Below, one piece after another: positions 1 through 9,471 of a DNA stretch of 64,000 nucleotides; the stretch's first letter is position 1, and each line of letters begins with the position of its first letter. The DNA is taken from NCBI RefSeq assembly GCF_003820355.1, contig NZ_RPOK01000004.1, positions 62,001-126,000 on the forward strand. The letters run 5' to 3'. The notes beneath the pieces were generated by a model that ran no database searches, had not been told where the DNA came from, and saw only the letters and a list, made by a program, of their open reading frames with translations. Made by a program: the position numbers and the translations under genes. Origin of the DNA: Paralteromonas sediminis. GTDB taxonomy: Bacteria; Pseudomonadota; Gammaproteobacteria; Enterobacterales; Alteromonadaceae.

Positions 1-463
1 CATTGTCCGTGCATGAAAGTGATAATGTAGTTTGTGGATTAGCCTGAACAGCGGCACATGATAACACCCAAGCATCGAATACGGCCATTTCAGCCTGAGA
101 GCATAAGCCACCTTCACAGTCAGGTATTTCGCCAGGAAGTGCCGTGCAGTGACATGCGAACGGGTCATCTCCTACACACCCGCTCAAGTTGTCAAAATTG
201 TAGTTATTGGCGGCGAAATACAGGTCATCAACCACCATACCGTCGCCAACCGTATCCATAAATGCCGCTACGCGGAGCCTTTCGGCAGCTTGTTGAGCGA
301 CCATTTCACCTTGGGTTCGGCTTAATGCTTCAGCATTAGTGAAGGAACCCACAAATTGGAGAGAAGCAACACCCAACAAGCCAATCGCCAGCACAAACAT
401 GGTAATCAATATTTCTACCATGCCTATACCATTCTTGTTTTTTATACTCGTGTTGTTTATCAC
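1..463 (-). CDS. pilV: Type IV pilus minor pilin PilV-like, 3' end outside window
   Basis: Partial gene running off the left edge; about 154 residues are visible. The start is the GTG at 463; no strong ribosome-binding site is seen. The N-terminus carries a class III prepilin signal: a short polar leader (KNKNG), cleavage after Gly, then IGMVE with Glu at mature position 5, followed by the hydrophobic stretch ILITMFVLAIGLLGVASLQ. This spacing is typical of PilV/PilX-type minor pilins that prime type IV pilus assembly in the inner membrane. The visible C-terminal part is rich in Cys (GCVGDD, FACHC, PDCEGG). It lies downstream of ispH on the same strand, where minor-pilin clusters sit in many gammaproteobacteria. 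The exact minor-pilin type is inferred. Confidence 0.75.
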   Translation of the reverse strand, partial: MINNTSIKNKNGIGMVEILITMFVLAIGLLGVASLQFVGSFTNAEALSRTQGEMVAQQAAERLRVAAFMDTVGDGMVVDDLYFAANNYNFDNLSGCVGDDPFACHCTALPGEIPDCEGGLCSQAEMAVFDAWVLSCAAVQANPQTTLSLSCTDN

Positions 464-581
464 TTTTCTACCCAACAATACCCAATCATTACGAAAAAAC
501 ACTTCGCATAACTAATATACATTAGTACATCTAGGCAGAAAGTATACAATCTTATTGCTGGTTATAAATTGTTATCCGAAT

Positions 582-1526
582 CTAGCTTACCAGCTTCACC
601 CTTAACTCTTTAGGAACAGCAAATTCGATACTTTCTTCCCTGCCAGTACGTTCATTAACAGTTAATGCGCCCCACTCTTTCAATCGTTCAACCACACCCT
701 GCACAAGCACTTCCGGCGCAGATGCTCCAGCCGTTACGCCAACGTTTCTAGCATTATCAAACCATTGCTTTTGAAGACAATTCGCGTCAGCAATTAAATA
801 AGCTGTAGCGCCTATTTTGTCAGCCAACTCTCTGAGTCTATTAGAATTAGAGCTATTCTGCGCACCCACCACCAATACTACATCACACTCTTGCGCCAGT
901 TCCCTGACAGAGTCTTGCCTATTTTGAGTAGCATAACAAATATCGTCCTTACGCGGCCCCTCTATCGCGGGAAAACGCTGCCTTAAGGCATCGATAACTT
1001 CAGCCGTATCATCAACAGACAAGGTGGTTTGACTGCAGTAATACAGCTTCTCCGGATTAATAACCTGCAAACGCTCTACGTCTTCTATCGATTCAACCAG
1101 GTATATTCCGCCATTGGGGTTGTCATATTGTCCCATGGTACCCTCGACTTCAGGGTGTCCATGATGCCCAATAAGAACGCATTCAATTCCTTTCTTGCTT
1201 GCCCGGGTCACTTCCATATGGACTTTTGTGACCAAAGGGCAAGTGGCATCAAACACCTTAAGCCCCCGGCCTTCTGCTTCTTTTCGCACCGCCTGCGAGA
1301 CACCATGTGCGGAAAAAATCACCAAGCTATCATTGGGCACTTCGCTCAATTCATCAACAAATTTCGCACCGCGCTGTTTTAATCCATCGACAACGAAGCG
1401 ATTGTGCACCACCTCATGACGAACATAAATCGGCGGGGGGAACATCTCTAATGCTCTTTCCACAATAGTGATGGCGCGGTCGACGCCAGCACAAAACCCT
1501 CTGGGATTGGCTAAGTGAACCTGCAT
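582..1526 (-). CDS. ispH: 4-hydroxy-3-methylbut-2-enyl diphosphate reductase
   Basis: Last step of the MEP isoprenoid pathway: reduces HMBPP to IPP and DMAPP with a [4Fe-4S] cluster in the cytosol. 314 residues, normal length. The three cluster cysteines are visible in their usual contexts: Cys12 in GFCAGVDRA, Cys96 in DATCPLV, and a third in ICYATQNRQ near 197. The substrate-binding His motifs EVVHN and SAHGV are also present. It follows fkpB by 19 bp on the same strand. The ileS-lspA-fkpB-ispH order is conserved in gammaproteobacteria, which supports the call. A second MEP enzyme, ispG, is elsewhere in this window. Confidence 0.97.
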   Translation of the reverse strand: MQVHLANPRGFCAGVDRAITIVERALEMFPPPIYVRHEVVHNRFVVDGLKQRGAKFVDELSEVPNDSLVIFSAHGVSQAVRKEAEGRGLKVFDATCPLVTKVHMEVTRASKKGIECVLIGHHGHPEVEGTMGQYDNPNGGIYLVESIEDVERLQVINPEKLYYCSQTTLSVDDTAEVIDALRQRFPAIEGPRKDDICYATQNRQDSVRELAQECDVVLVVGAQNSSNSNRLRELADKIGATAYLIADANCLQKQWFDNARNVGVTAGASAPEVLVQGVVERLKEWGALTVNERTGREESIEFAVPKELRVKLVS

Positions 1527-1545
1527 ACTTATCTCATCAATTCCT

Positions 1546-1983
1546 TTATTGGTTTATAACATCGATGACTTCCACATCGAATATCACCGTCTGACCTGCC
1601 AATGGATGATTAAAGTCGACAGTGACAGAGTCACCAGCCGCGCTTCTAATGATGCCAGGTAACTCTGTTCCGTCAGGCTGCGAAAATGCAATTATCGCTC
1701 CATCCTCTACAGGCGTGTCCGCACCAAACTTACTTCTGTCCATATAATATACATTATCTGGATTGGGAAAACCAAATGCATCCTGAGGCGCTAGGGTAAA
1801 TGCTTTTTTGTCGCCCACCTTTAAGCCCAAAAGGCAACGCTCAAAATTGGGTGTCAGGCTACCGTCTCCCATTATTAGTTTGGCCGGTTTATCATTCATG
1901 CGGGTACTATCGGCGGCAGAACCATCTTCGAGCTTAAGATCAAAATGTAAAATCACCTGGCTGTCGTTTGTGATCTCACTCAT
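1546..1983 (-). CDS. fkpB: FKBP-type peptidyl-prolyl isomerase (SlpA/FkpB type)
   Basis: 145 residues, close to the family's usual ~149. N-terminal FKBP half ([18 protein letters not shown]), an inserted-flap segment, and the C-terminal strand [18 protein letters not shown] typical of SlpA-like proteins. No signal peptide, so cytosolic. The family catalyses Xaa-Pro isomerisation and acts as a chaperone. Its start codon overlaps the lspA stop by 4 bp, suggesting translational coupling within the ileS-lspA-fkpB-ispH operon. Confidence 0.93.
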   Translation of the reverse strand: MSEITNDSQVILHFDLKLEDGSAADSTRMNDKPAKLIMGDGSLTPNFERCLLGLKVGDKKAFTLAPQDAFGFPNPDNVYYMDRSKFGADTPVEDGAIIAFSQPDGTELPGIIRSAAGDSVTVDFNHPLAGQTVIFDVEVIDVINQ

Positions 1984-2504
1984 TTTTCACTACCCTCTCC
2001 GTTATCATTGCTTTCTTTATTAACAAACATATCAATAATCAACAGTGCGGCACCAATAAATATAGCGCTATCAGCAATATTGAAAGCGGGCCAATGCCAG
2101 TCGTTGATATAAAAGTCGAGAAAGTCAATTACGTAACCATAGGCAATTCGATCATAAACATTGCCCAATGCGCCACCCAGCACAAAACTAAATGCAATAG
2201 GTAACAACAATTGCTGTTTGGGCGTTTGTTTTAACCACCATAAAATCATGATGCTAACGCCCAGTGCAATAGCTGTAAAAAACCACCGTTGCCATCCACC
2301 AGCACTGTGCAAAAAACTAAATGCAGCACCGTAATTGTGAACGTAGGTAAGGTTAAAAAAGGGCAAAACCTGTCTTGATTCAAACAAGGTCATCGCGTCA
2401 ACAATCGCAATTTTGGTCCATTGATCAAGGATAAACACCAAGATGCTTATCCATAAAAAGCGCAAACCTGTACCCATGATTACACTACCCGCTCCATTAG
2501 GCAT
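1980..2504 (-). CDS. lspA: Lipoprotein signal peptidase (signal peptidase II)
   Basis: Inner-membrane aspartyl protease that removes the signal peptide of diacylglyceryl-prolipoproteins. 174 residues with four predicted membrane helices. Conserved motifs are visible: [11 protein letters not shown], the GNVYDR box, YVIDFLDF, and NIADSAIF with the catalytic Asp. The start at 2504 overlaps the ileS 3' end by 8 bp; an ATG nine codons later (2477) would also give a complete protein. Likely substrates in this window include BamB, PilW and the unidentified lipoprotein at 37456. Confidence 0.96.
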   Translation of the reverse strand: MPNGAGSVIMGTGLRFLWISILVFILDQWTKIAIVDAMTLFESRQVLPFFNLTYVHNYGAAFSFLHSAGGWQRWFFTAIALGVSIMILWWLKQTPKQQLLLPIAFSFVLGGALGNVYDRIAYGYVIDFLDFYINDWHWPAFNIADSAIFIGAALLIIDMFVNKESNDNGEGSEK

Positions 2505-5322
2505 AACGGCGAGACTCCCCTTCTCCGTCTACATTAGTAACGCAGCGTCCACACAGCTCAGGATGGGCTTGGATAGTGCCTACTTCTTCCTTATGGTGCC
2601 AGCATCGCACGCATTTAGTGCCAGAGGCTTTATTCACTTGAACCGCGAGTCCAGGCACCTCTGTGTCGGCTACACTGTCAGGCTTGCCAGCATAATCTTG
2701 TAATGTCACGTCAGATGCAATCAACACAAAACGCAATTCATCTTCAAGCGTGCTTAGCAGAGTTTGCATATCTGCATCCACATACAGCGTAATCGATGCT
2801 TCTAGGGAGCCACCAATCGTTTTATCGTTCCTCGCCTGTTCGAGCGTTGCGTTAACTGCTGTCTTAACCTGCATGACACGTTTCCAATAGTCGTCACTCA
2901 GCTGACGATCTCCAGACACAGCGTCCAAACCGTCATACCAAGTTTCAGTGAAAACATACTCCCCTCGTTCACCCGGCATAACTTGCCAAATTTCCTGAGC
3001 GGTAAAACTCATGATAGGGGCCATCCAGCGCACCAAGGCTTCTACAATATGATACATAGCAGTTTGGCATGAGCGGCGCGCCATACCTTCCGCTTTTGCG
3101 GTGTACTGTCTATCTTTGATAATGTCCAGATAAAAACTGCCCAAGTCTACCGAACAAAACTGCATTAAGCCTTGTGATACACCTAGCATGTCATAATTGT
3201 TGTAAGCAGAGACTATTTGCGACTGCAGCACTTTGGTTCTATCAATAATCCATTTATCAAGCTCTACCAGCTGCGATGCGGGTACCTGATCGGTTTTCGG
3301 ATTGAAGCCATTCAGATTCGCTAACAAAAATCTCGCTGTGTTACGTATCCTTCTATAAGCGTCGGCTGCGCGTTTCAAAATATCGTTTGATACTGTCATC
3401 TCACCGCGGTAGTCCGTTGAGGCCACCCATAAACGAAGAATATCAGCACCTAACTTATTGGTGACTTCTTGAGGGGCCACTACGTTGCCCAAGCTCTTTG
3501 ACATTTTTTTACCATTGGCATCAACGGTAAAGCCATGTGTCAATACGGCTTTGTAAGGCGCTTTGCCATGCATAGCAGTGGAAGTCATTAGCGAAGACAT
3601 AAACCAGCCACGATGCTGATCAGATCCTTCAAGATACAAATCAGCTGGAGCGACCAATTCGTCTCGACAATCAGTGACAAAATAATGGGTAACGCCCGAG
3701 TCAAACCAAACGTCCAGCGTATCAGTCACTCGCTCATATTGTGCAGCGTCTTCACTCAACAGGCTTTCATCTGAAGCATCCCACCAGGCTTGGATACCCG
3801 ACTTTTCGACCAATGACGCAACTTGCTCAATGATATCGCTGGTGTTTGGGTGTAATTCGCCAGTCTGCTTATGAATGAAGAGCGGCATAGGCACACCCCA
3901 GGTGCGCTGTCTGGAGATACACCAGTCTGGCCGTCCTTCAACCATACCCTGAATCCGTCCTTCACCCCACTCTGGTATCCAATCTGTCTGCTTTATCTGT
4001 TCGAGTGATTGGTCACGCAATCCAGCATTGTCCATGCTGACAAACCATTGTGGTGTAGCACGGAAAATGATTGGCGTTTTATGGCGCCAGCAGTGTGGGT
4101 AACTGTGCTCATAGGCAACATTCAGTACCAACATGCTTTTCTCTTCAAGCAAGGCAACAATCGGATTATTCGCCTTAAACACATGTTGCCCTGCAAAAAA
4201 TGGGGTGCCATCAACATAGACGCCATTATTGCCGACTGGATTATAGACTTCGATGTCGTATTGCTTTCCTACATTGAAATCATCCACACCGTGAGCGGGT
4301 GCTGTATGCACACACCCAGTACCGGATTCAGTCGTCACGTGTTCCCCTAATATCAAGGGAACATGAATATCTAAGAAGGGATGTTGTACCTGGACTTTTT
4401 CAAGCGCAGCACCCTGAACCTCAGCGAGTATTTCATGCGACTCTACACCGTATCGCGTCATGCAGGATTCAACCAAATCCGATGCAATGATGTAGATGGC
4501 CGCCTGCTCTCCATGAGTTTTCACTAATGCATAGGGCAACTCAGGATGCAAGCTGATAGCTCTGTTAGCAGGCAATGTCCAAGGAGTGGTTGTCCAAATC
4601 ACAACGCCATTTGATGCACCTTCTAGCTCGGCGTCGGAAATACCAAAAATAGACGCTATCTCGCCATTATCGATAAAGGGAAACCGCACATCAATGGCTG
4701 GAGACACTTTGTCTTTATACTCGACTTCTGCTTCGGCCAGTGACGATCCGCAATCGGTACACCAGTGCACAGGTTTAAAACCTTTTTCCATATGACCTGA
4801 TTCGGCTATTCTGCCCAACGCTCGAATGATGTTGGCTTCAGAGGAAAAATCCATCGTTTTGTAAGGATTATCCCAATCGCCTACGATACCCAATCGTTTA
4901 AAGTCAGCCATTTGACCGTCGACTTGCGTTTGCGCATAGTGGCGGCATTTTTCTCTGAATGCAGAATGAGAGACTTTGTGACCAGGTTTGCCCGCTTTTT
5001 TCTCTACAACAAGCTCAATAGGCAAACCATGACAATCCCACCCTGGTACAAAAGGCGCATCAAAGTCAGACAGCGTCTTTGATTTAACGATAATATCTTT
5101 GAGAATTTTATTAACCGCATGACCAATGTGAATATTGCCGTTCGCATAGGGAGGGCCGTCGTGCAGATTAAATGCTTTTTTTCCTTTTTTGGCCTGTCTA
5201 ATTTTATTGTACAAATCATCCCCGTACCATTTCTTAAGCATTTCAGGCTCACGTTGAGCCAAATTGCCGCGCATTGGAAATGCAGTGTCAGGCAAATTTA
5301 GGGTCGGTTTGTAATCAGTCAT
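2497..5322 (-). CDS. ileS: Isoleucyl-tRNA synthetase
   Basis: Class I aminoacyl-tRNA synthetase, 941 residues, full length. The HIGH motif is at residues 65-68 (GNIHIGHAV), the KMSKS loop is in [11 protein letters not shown], the CP1 editing domain contains the [12 protein letters not shown] signature, and a C-terminal zinc-binding pair (CVRC and CGRC) is present. Cytosolic; charges tRNA-Ile and edits valine. It is the second gene of the ribF-ileS-lspA-fkpB-ispH group, 25 bp downstream of ribF. Confidence 0.98.
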   Translation of the reverse strand: MTDYKPTLNLPDTAFPMRGNLAQREPEMLKKWYGDDLYNKIRQAKKGKKAFNLHDGPPYANGNIHIGHAVNKILKDIIVKSKTLSDFDAPFVPGWDCHGLPIELVVEKKAGKPGHKVSHSAFREKCRHYAQTQVDGQMADFKRLGIVGDWDNPYKTMDFSSEANIIRALGRIAESGHMEKGFKPVHWCTDCGSSLAEAEVEYKDKVSPAIDVRFPFIDNGEIASIFGISDAELEGASNGVVIWTTTPWTLPANRAISLHPELPYALVKTHGEQAAIYIIASDLVESCMTRYGVESHEILAEVQGAALEKVQVQHPFLDIHVPLILGEHVTTESGTGCVHTAPAHGVDDFNVGKQYDIEVYNPVGNNGVYVDGTPFFAGQHVFKANNPIVALLEEKSMLVLNVAYEHSYPHCWRHKTPIIFRATPQWFVSMDNAGLRDQSLEQIKQTDWIPEWGEGRIQGMVEGRPDWCISRQRTWGVPMPLFIHKQTGELHPNTSDIIEQVASLVEKSGIQAWWDASDESLLSEDAAQYERVTDTLDVWFDSGVTHYFVTDCRDELVAPADLYLEGSDQHRGWFMSSLMTSTAMHGKAPYKAVLTHGFTVDANGKKMSKSLGNVVAPQEVTNKLGADILRLWVASTDYRGEMTVSNDILKRAADAYRRIRNTARFLLANLNGFNPKTDQVPASQLVELDKWIIDRTKVLQSQIVSAYNNYDMLGVSQGLMQFCSVDLGSFYLDIIKDRQYTAKAEGMARRSCQTAMYHIVEALVRWMAPIMSFTAQEIWQVMPGERGEYVFTETWYDGLDAVSGDRQLSDDYWKRVMQVKTAVNATLEQARNDKTIGGSLEASITLYVDADMQTLLSTLEDELRFVLIASDVTLQDYAGKPDSVADTEVPGLAVQVNKASGTKCVRCWHHKEEVGTIQAHPELCGRCVTNVDGEGESRRYA

Positions 5323-5347
5323 GGGTGTCTATTTTCCGTCAGTTTTA

Positions 5348-6274
5348 CTACATAGATGCTAGCAGCGTTTGCGCTTCGCAAGCATCCAACACAATTTGTT
5401 TTTTCAACGCATCAAATGATGCAAATTTCTTTTCTGGTCTTATCTTGGCTTCTGGAATAACGCGTATTACCTGCCCGTATAAAGATGCGTTGAAGTTAAA
5501 AATATGCACTTCAAGTTGCATTCTTTCGCCGTTAAGCGTGGGCCGTTGCCCGATATTGGCTACCCCTTTATAGGTATCGCCATTTACCTGCACGCGAACG
5601 GCAAACACACCTTTCAATGGTGTGCTGCATCGATTCATTCGCATATTAGCGGTCGGGAACCCTATCGTTCTGCCTTTTTTTTCGCCGTGTATGACTTTGC
5701 CAGTAAACACAAATGGACGACCTAACATATCTGCAGCGAGTTCAAAATCGCTGTTGTGTAAGGCTTCTCGAATAGCAGTCGAACTTATTCTGCAATCCGC
5801 AAGACGAAAGCTGGCTGTGCTAACGACATCAAATCCTTGTGCCTTTCCTGCTTGTTCAAGCATTGAAAAGTCACCTGTTCTTTGCTTTCCAAACCGAAAA
5901 TCATCACCTACCACTAAGAATTTCACACCCAGCTTATCAACCAGCAAGTCATGTATAAAAGTTTCTGGCGATTGGGATGCAAAAGCAGCGTTGAACCTTA
6001 CCACTACCAAGCGTTCAATACCCTGCGCCGTCAACAATTCGATCTTATCTCTTAAGGTAGTCAGCCTCGCAGGTGCAGATTGAGGGGTGAAAACTTCTTC
6101 GGGTTGTGGCTCAAAAACCATAACTACCGCGGGGAGTTTGAGTTGTTTCGCTTTTTCTCGAAGATTCAGTAAGACAGCCTGATGGCCTTTATGCACACCA
6201 TCAAATTTACCGATCGTCAATACACAACCAGCATGATCGGGCGATAAATTATGTAATCCTCGAACAAGTTCCAC
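5348..6274 (-). CDS. ribF: Bifunctional riboflavin kinase / FAD synthetase
   Basis: Makes FMN and then FAD from riboflavin. 308 residues. The N-terminal nucleotidyltransferase half carries GKFDGVHKGHQ; the C-terminal flavokinase half carries GRTIGFPTANM. Normal prokaryotic two-domain architecture. It lies between murJ and ileS on the same strand, as in E. coli. The 87-bp gap to murJ shows no clear terminator. No FMN riboswitch-like structure was recognised upstream. Confidence 0.96.
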   Translation of the reverse strand: MELVRGLHNLSPDHAGCVLTIGKFDGVHKGHQAVLLNLREKAKQLKLPAVVMVFEPQPEEVFTPQSAPARLTTLRDKIELLTAQGIERLVVVRFNAAFASQSPETFIHDLLVDKLGVKFLVVGDDFRFGKQRTGDFSMLEQAGKAQGFDVVSTASFRLADCRISSTAIREALHNSDFELAADMLGRPFVFTGKVIHGEKKGRTIGFPTANMRMNRCSTPLKGVFAVRVQVNGDTYKGVANIGQRPTLNGERMQLEVHIFNFNASLYGQVIRVIPEAKIRPEKKFASFDALKKQIVLDACEAQTLLASM

Positions 6275-6361
6275 TCGGTTTTACGTCTCGGTGATTTGCC
6301 ATCAAAGCAGGCGATTATAAACAACACCTGCCTATATAAAAAGCATATACCGAGTTAATCT

Positions 6362-7963
6362 TTAAGGATTTATGGGTTTTAAGTCTTTCAGACGAATTCC
6401 TGTCGCAAATGCGACAAAAAGATAAACGCCAGCGGCACTGCCTATACTCAGTACCAATTGCTCAATTTGCTTGGTGAGGCCCACCTCCTGATAGTCATGG
6501 AACTCTGACAGGTAGAGCAAGACAGCCACCATGCAAGCAGTCGCAAACGCCACTTTGCCTATGAATACAAGACTCGTTCCAGACAAGCAATAAACCTGTT
6601 GCCTGTGCAAGGCTATATATAGTAGCGCGGCGTTAAGTATGCCCGATAACGATGTTGCTAGCGCTAAACCAATGTAGCCGAATGGGATTGCAAACATGAT
6701 GTTGAAAATCATGTTTGCCACCATACATACTATGCCAAACTTGACCGGCGTTCGCGTATCCTGCCTGCTGAAGAAACCCGGTGCGAGCACCTTCACAAGC
6801 ATAAAACCTAGCAGACCAATTGCGTAAGCAATTAGACTGTAAGATGCCATTCTGGCTGTGTCAGCTGTAAATGCACCGCGTTCAAAAATGACTTTTAAAA
6901 TGGGTTCCGCTAACACAGCTAAACCAGCAGAGGCAGGTAAACCTACAGCAACCACTGCTCTGACAGCCCAATCCATGTTGTTTTGAAACGCACGTGCGTT
7001 TTTACCAACGTGGTTTCTTGAAAGTGTCGGCAATATAACGGTTGCAATAGCAATACCAAACAAGCCCAATGGAAATTCCAAGAGCCTATCAGAATAATAA
7101 AGCCAGCTGATTGAACCCGTCATAAGGAAACTGGCAATAAAGGTATCCAACAGTAGGTTGATTTGACTGACCGATACACCAAATAAAGCGGGTATCATTA
7201 GCGTTCTGACTTTAACCACCTGAGGATGACGCCAGCCCCACTGAGGTTTAACTAATAAGCCAGCCTTATAGAGAAAAGGTAACTGAAAAACTAACTGAAC
7301 CACGCCACCCAAAAAAACACCCCATGCCAGCGCAAAAGCCGGTTCTGACATATGAGGAGACAAAAATAAGGCACAAGCAATAATCGCTACGTTGAGGAGA
7401 ACCGGCGTAAACGACGAGACAGCAAACTTATTCAGCGTATTGAGAATTGCTCCGGCCAGCCCTGTAAGTGAAATAAAAGCCAGATAAGGAAACGTGATTT
7501 TCAGCATCAAGGATGCCAGGACAAATTTCTCCCCTTGTGGCGCATCATCCAGATATGCCATAAACCAACCCGTGCCAAAGAGAGCAGCGAGTATGGGTGA
7601 AGCCAGTACGCCCAATAAAGAAACGACAAACACAATGGCGCCTAATGTGCCACTAATCTTAGCAATAAACTGTTTTAACTCAGCGTTATCACCACGTTGA
7701 TGAACTTCTGTAAGCACAGGGATAAAGGCTTGTGCAAAAGCCCCTTCTGCAAATAATCTGCGCAGAAAGTTTGGAATTTTATTGGCGAAGAAAAACACGT
7801 CTGCTGCTGCACCGTCGCCCATCAATCTAGCAACAACAATGTCGCGAATGAGCCCAAGCACACGAGAAACAAGTGTCATTGCGCTTACAACCATGCCCGA
7901 GCGGATCAGGCTTGGCGGGTATTTTTTGTGCGTATGCCGTGTACTCTCTTTCGTTTCGCTCAT
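6362..7963 (-). CDS. murJ: Lipid II flippase MurJ
   Basis: Inner-membrane MOP-superfamily transporter that flips the peptidoglycan precursor lipid II to the periplasm. I place the start at the ATG at 7963 (MSETKEST), giving 533 residues; an upstream in-frame ATG at 8008 adds 15 residues but has no better ribosome-binding site. Family motifs in the first 100 residues include SRVLGLIRDIVVARLMG and FFFANKIPNFLRRLFAEGAF. About 14 hydrophobic helices can be counted. Divergent from rpsT, the usual neighbour in gammaproteobacteria. Confidence 0.95.
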   Translation of the reverse strand: MSETKESTRHTHKKYPPSLIRSGMVVSAMTLVSRVLGLIRDIVVARLMGDGAAADVFFFANKIPNFLRRLFAEGAFAQAFIPVLTEVHQRGDNAELKQFIAKISGTLGAIVFVVSLLGVLASPILAALFGTGWFMAYLDDAPQGEKFVLASLMLKITFPYLAFISLTGLAGAILNTLNKFAVSSFTPVLLNVAIIACALFLSPHMSEPAFALAWGVFLGGVVQLVFQLPFLYKAGLLVKPQWGWRHPQVVKVRTLMIPALFGVSVSQINLLLDTFIASFLMTGSISWLYYSDRLLEFPLGLFGIAIATVILPTLSRNHVGKNARAFQNNMDWAVRAVVAVGLPASAGLAVLAEPILKVIFERGAFTADTARMASYSLIAYAIGLLGFMLVKVLAPGFFSRQDTRTPVKFGIVCMVANMIFNIMFAIPFGYIGLALATSLSGILNAALLYIALHRQQVYCLSGTSLVFIGKVAFATACMVAVLLYLSEFHDYQEVGLTKQIEQLVLSIGSAAGVYLFVAFATGIRLKDLKPINP

Positions 7964-8060
7964 GTGCTCAATAATAGTAATCAAAAATTTTCTTAATAGA
8001 GCATGCATGTTCGCGTCATGCTGAGCTCAGTGCAAGCGAAAACTTCGCAGCAGATTCTAG

Positions 8061-8089
8061 TTGACAAATGCGACTCACATAGGCAAAAT
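8061..8089 (+). promoter_or_regulatory. Sigma-70-type promoter for rpsT
   Basis: A TTGACA -35 (8061-8066), a 17-bp spacer and CAAAAT -10 (8084-8089), followed by a GC-rich discriminator (CCGCAGCC). That discriminator type is common at ribosomal and stringently controlled promoters. It lies 46 bp upstream of the rpsT start. Prediction by pattern only. Confidence 0.7.
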
Positions 8090-8135
8090 CCGCAGCCTCG
8101 AATTTTGAGATGAATTTTTATCTGGGAGTTACACC

Positions 8136-8396
8136 TTGGCTAACATTAAGTCTGCTAAGAAACGTGCCATCCAAGCTGAAAAACGTCGCCAGCACAACGC
8201 TAGCCGTCGTTCTATGACGCGTACAAGCCTCAAGAAAGTCGTTGCAGCGATCGAACAAGGTGATAAAGAAGGTGCGCAAGCTGCATTTGCTGCTGCGACC
8301 CCTATCCTTGACAGAATGGCAACTAAAGGTTTGATCCACAAAAACAAAGCTGCTCGCCATAAGAGCCGCCTTGCTGCGCAAATTAAAGCGCTATAA
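8136..8396 (+). CDS. rpsT: 30S ribosomal protein S20
   Basis: 86 residues, highly basic, beginning [13 protein letters not shown]. Binds 16S rRNA in the small subunit. The start codon is TTG at 8136, preceded by GGGAG; E. coli rpsT also uses a weak UUG start, which is part of its autoregulation, so the unusual start is probably real and functional. It is divergent from murJ and followed by a strong terminator. Confidence 0.98.
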   Translation: MANIKSAKKRAIQAEKRRQHNASRRSMTRTSLKKVVAAIEQGDKEGAQAAFAAATPILDRMATKGLIHKNKAARHKSRLAAQIKAL

Positions 8397-8419
8397 GCAC
8401 GTTTCAATCATAAACCAAA

Positions 8420-8448
8420 AACGAAGCATTGCGCTTCGTTTTTTTTTT
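8420..8448 (+). terminator. Rho-independent terminator after rpsT
   Basis: Perfect 8-bp stem AACGAAGC / GCTTCGTT with a 5-nt loop, followed by a run of about ten T. Located 24 bp after the rpsT stop. It isolates rpsT from the downstream lipid genes, so those need their own promoter. Confidence 0.92.
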
Positions 8449-8461
8449 GCCCGTAATAAAG

Positions 8462-8478
8462 CTGTCATCAACTGTCAT
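8462..8478 (+). promoter_or_regulatory. Pho-box-like direct repeat upstream of the plcP-like gene
   Basis: Two exact copies of CTGTCAT (8462-8468 and 8472-8478) separated by CAA. CTGTCAT is the repeat unit of the E. coli PhoB box. The classical box has an 11-bp period, while here the period is 10, so PhoB binding is plausible but not certain. It sits 82 bp before the chosen ATG of the plcP-like gene, just after the rpsT terminator. An AT-rich TTAAT around 8490 could serve as part of a -10. Confidence 0.5.
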
Positions 8479-8559
8479 GGATTGTTCAATTAATCTTCAC
8501 TTAATTGTAAAGACGCATGACTAGCCTATTAATCCCAAGTAGACCACTTGGAAAAGATT

Positions 8560-9363
8560 ATGAGCGCCTCACACTACAAAGCGATTTGGCTATCCGACTT
8601 ACACCTTGGCAATAGAGACTGCAAAGCAGAGTTTCTGCTCGATTTTCTAAGCGTAGTCAGTGCCGACACACTGTATCTAGTTGGAGATATCGTTGACATG
8701 TGGCAAATGTCAAAGCAATTTAGGTGGCCGGAAGCACATAACCATGTGATGCATAAGCTCATGGCCATGAGTAATGAGGGCACAAAACTGATTTACTTGC
8801 CAGGTAACCACGATGCACCGTTGCAACAATATAGTGGGATGGCATTTGGTGACATTGATATAAAGCGTGAATTGGTGCATGAAACATCACAGGGCAAACG
8901 CTATTTAGTGTTACATGGCGATCAATTTGACGGCCATGTGACACTGGGAAGACTAGAAGCTTGGGTTGGTGACAAGGGTTATGACTTATTGCTTTTTCTC
9001 AACCGCTGGTATAACCGGTTCAGAGAGTGGAAAAATGGTGATTATTGGAGCCTGTCTGGCTACATCAAACAGCATATAAAAGGTGCCAATGAAGCGATTG
9101 AGCGATACCGTATAGCTTGCACTAATGAGGCAAGAGAACGTCAACTAGATGGTGTCATTTGTGGTCATATTCATCACCCTGAGTCAGTCGATGTGAAGGG
9201 CATTCACTATGTTAATGATGGTGACTGGATAGAAAACTGCTCAGCGTTGGTTGAAAATCAGGAAGGTGAGTTAGTTTTACTTGACTGGGTGGAAGAAATT
9301 CGCAGACGCAGTGCTATTAGTCTCGTTAAAAGCAAACCCGCCTTGTCTGGTGAAGCCGCTTAA
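8560..9363 (+). CDS. Calcineurin-like phosphoesterase, PlcP-type phospholipase C candidate (LpxH superfamily)
   Basis: 267 residues from the ATG at 8560, which has GGAAAAG just upstream; a TTG at 8548 is in frame but less likely. The full metallophosphoesterase metal-ligand set is visible: SDLHLG, VGDIVDMW, LPGNHD, LHGDQFD and GHIHHPE. Annotation pipelines usually call this family UDP-2,3-diacylglucosamine hydrolase. However, PlcP, which removes phospholipid headgroups to give diacylglycerol under phosphate starvation, belongs to the same superfamily. Two context clues favour PlcP: the Pho-box-like repeat upstream, and an olsF-like gene downstream on the same strand. No signal peptide, so a cytosolic or membrane-peripheral enzyme. 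True LpxH cannot be excluded from sequence alone. Confidence 0.7.
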   Translation: MSASHYKAIWLSDLHLGNRDCKAEFLLDFLSVVSADTLYLVGDIVDMWQMSKQFRWPEAHNHVMHKLMAMSNEGTKLIYLPGNHDAPLQQYSGMAFGDIDIKRELVHETSQGKRYLVLHGDQFDGHVTLGRLEAWVGDKGYDLLLFLNRWYNRFREWKNGDYWSLSGYIKQHIKGANEAIERYRIACTNEARERQLDGVICGHIHHPESVDVKGIHYVNDGDWIENCSALVENQEGELVLLDWVEEIRRRSAISLVKSKPALSGEAA

Positions 9364-9471
9364 CAATTAAGACCGTGTCAAGAATTTGCCATAAATGTGC
9401 TGCAAAAACGTCACATTACACTTCTATGATTGCGTTTGTTTTACAAGCGCACCCAGCTGCTAGGTTTAAGC

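Noticed and set aside
58-261. 67-aa plus-strand frame at the left edge
   Set aside because: Antisense to the PilV-like gene, which has a clear prepilin signal.
8118-8407. Two 87-92 aa frames antisense to rpsT
   Set aside because: Shadows of the biased codon use of S20; no ribosome-binding site, and rpsT is certain.
8560-9363. Simple annotation as LpxH (UDP-2,3-diacylglucosamine hydrolase)
   Set aside because: Not excluded, but the olsF-like neighbour and Pho-box-like repeat make the PlcP type more likely.
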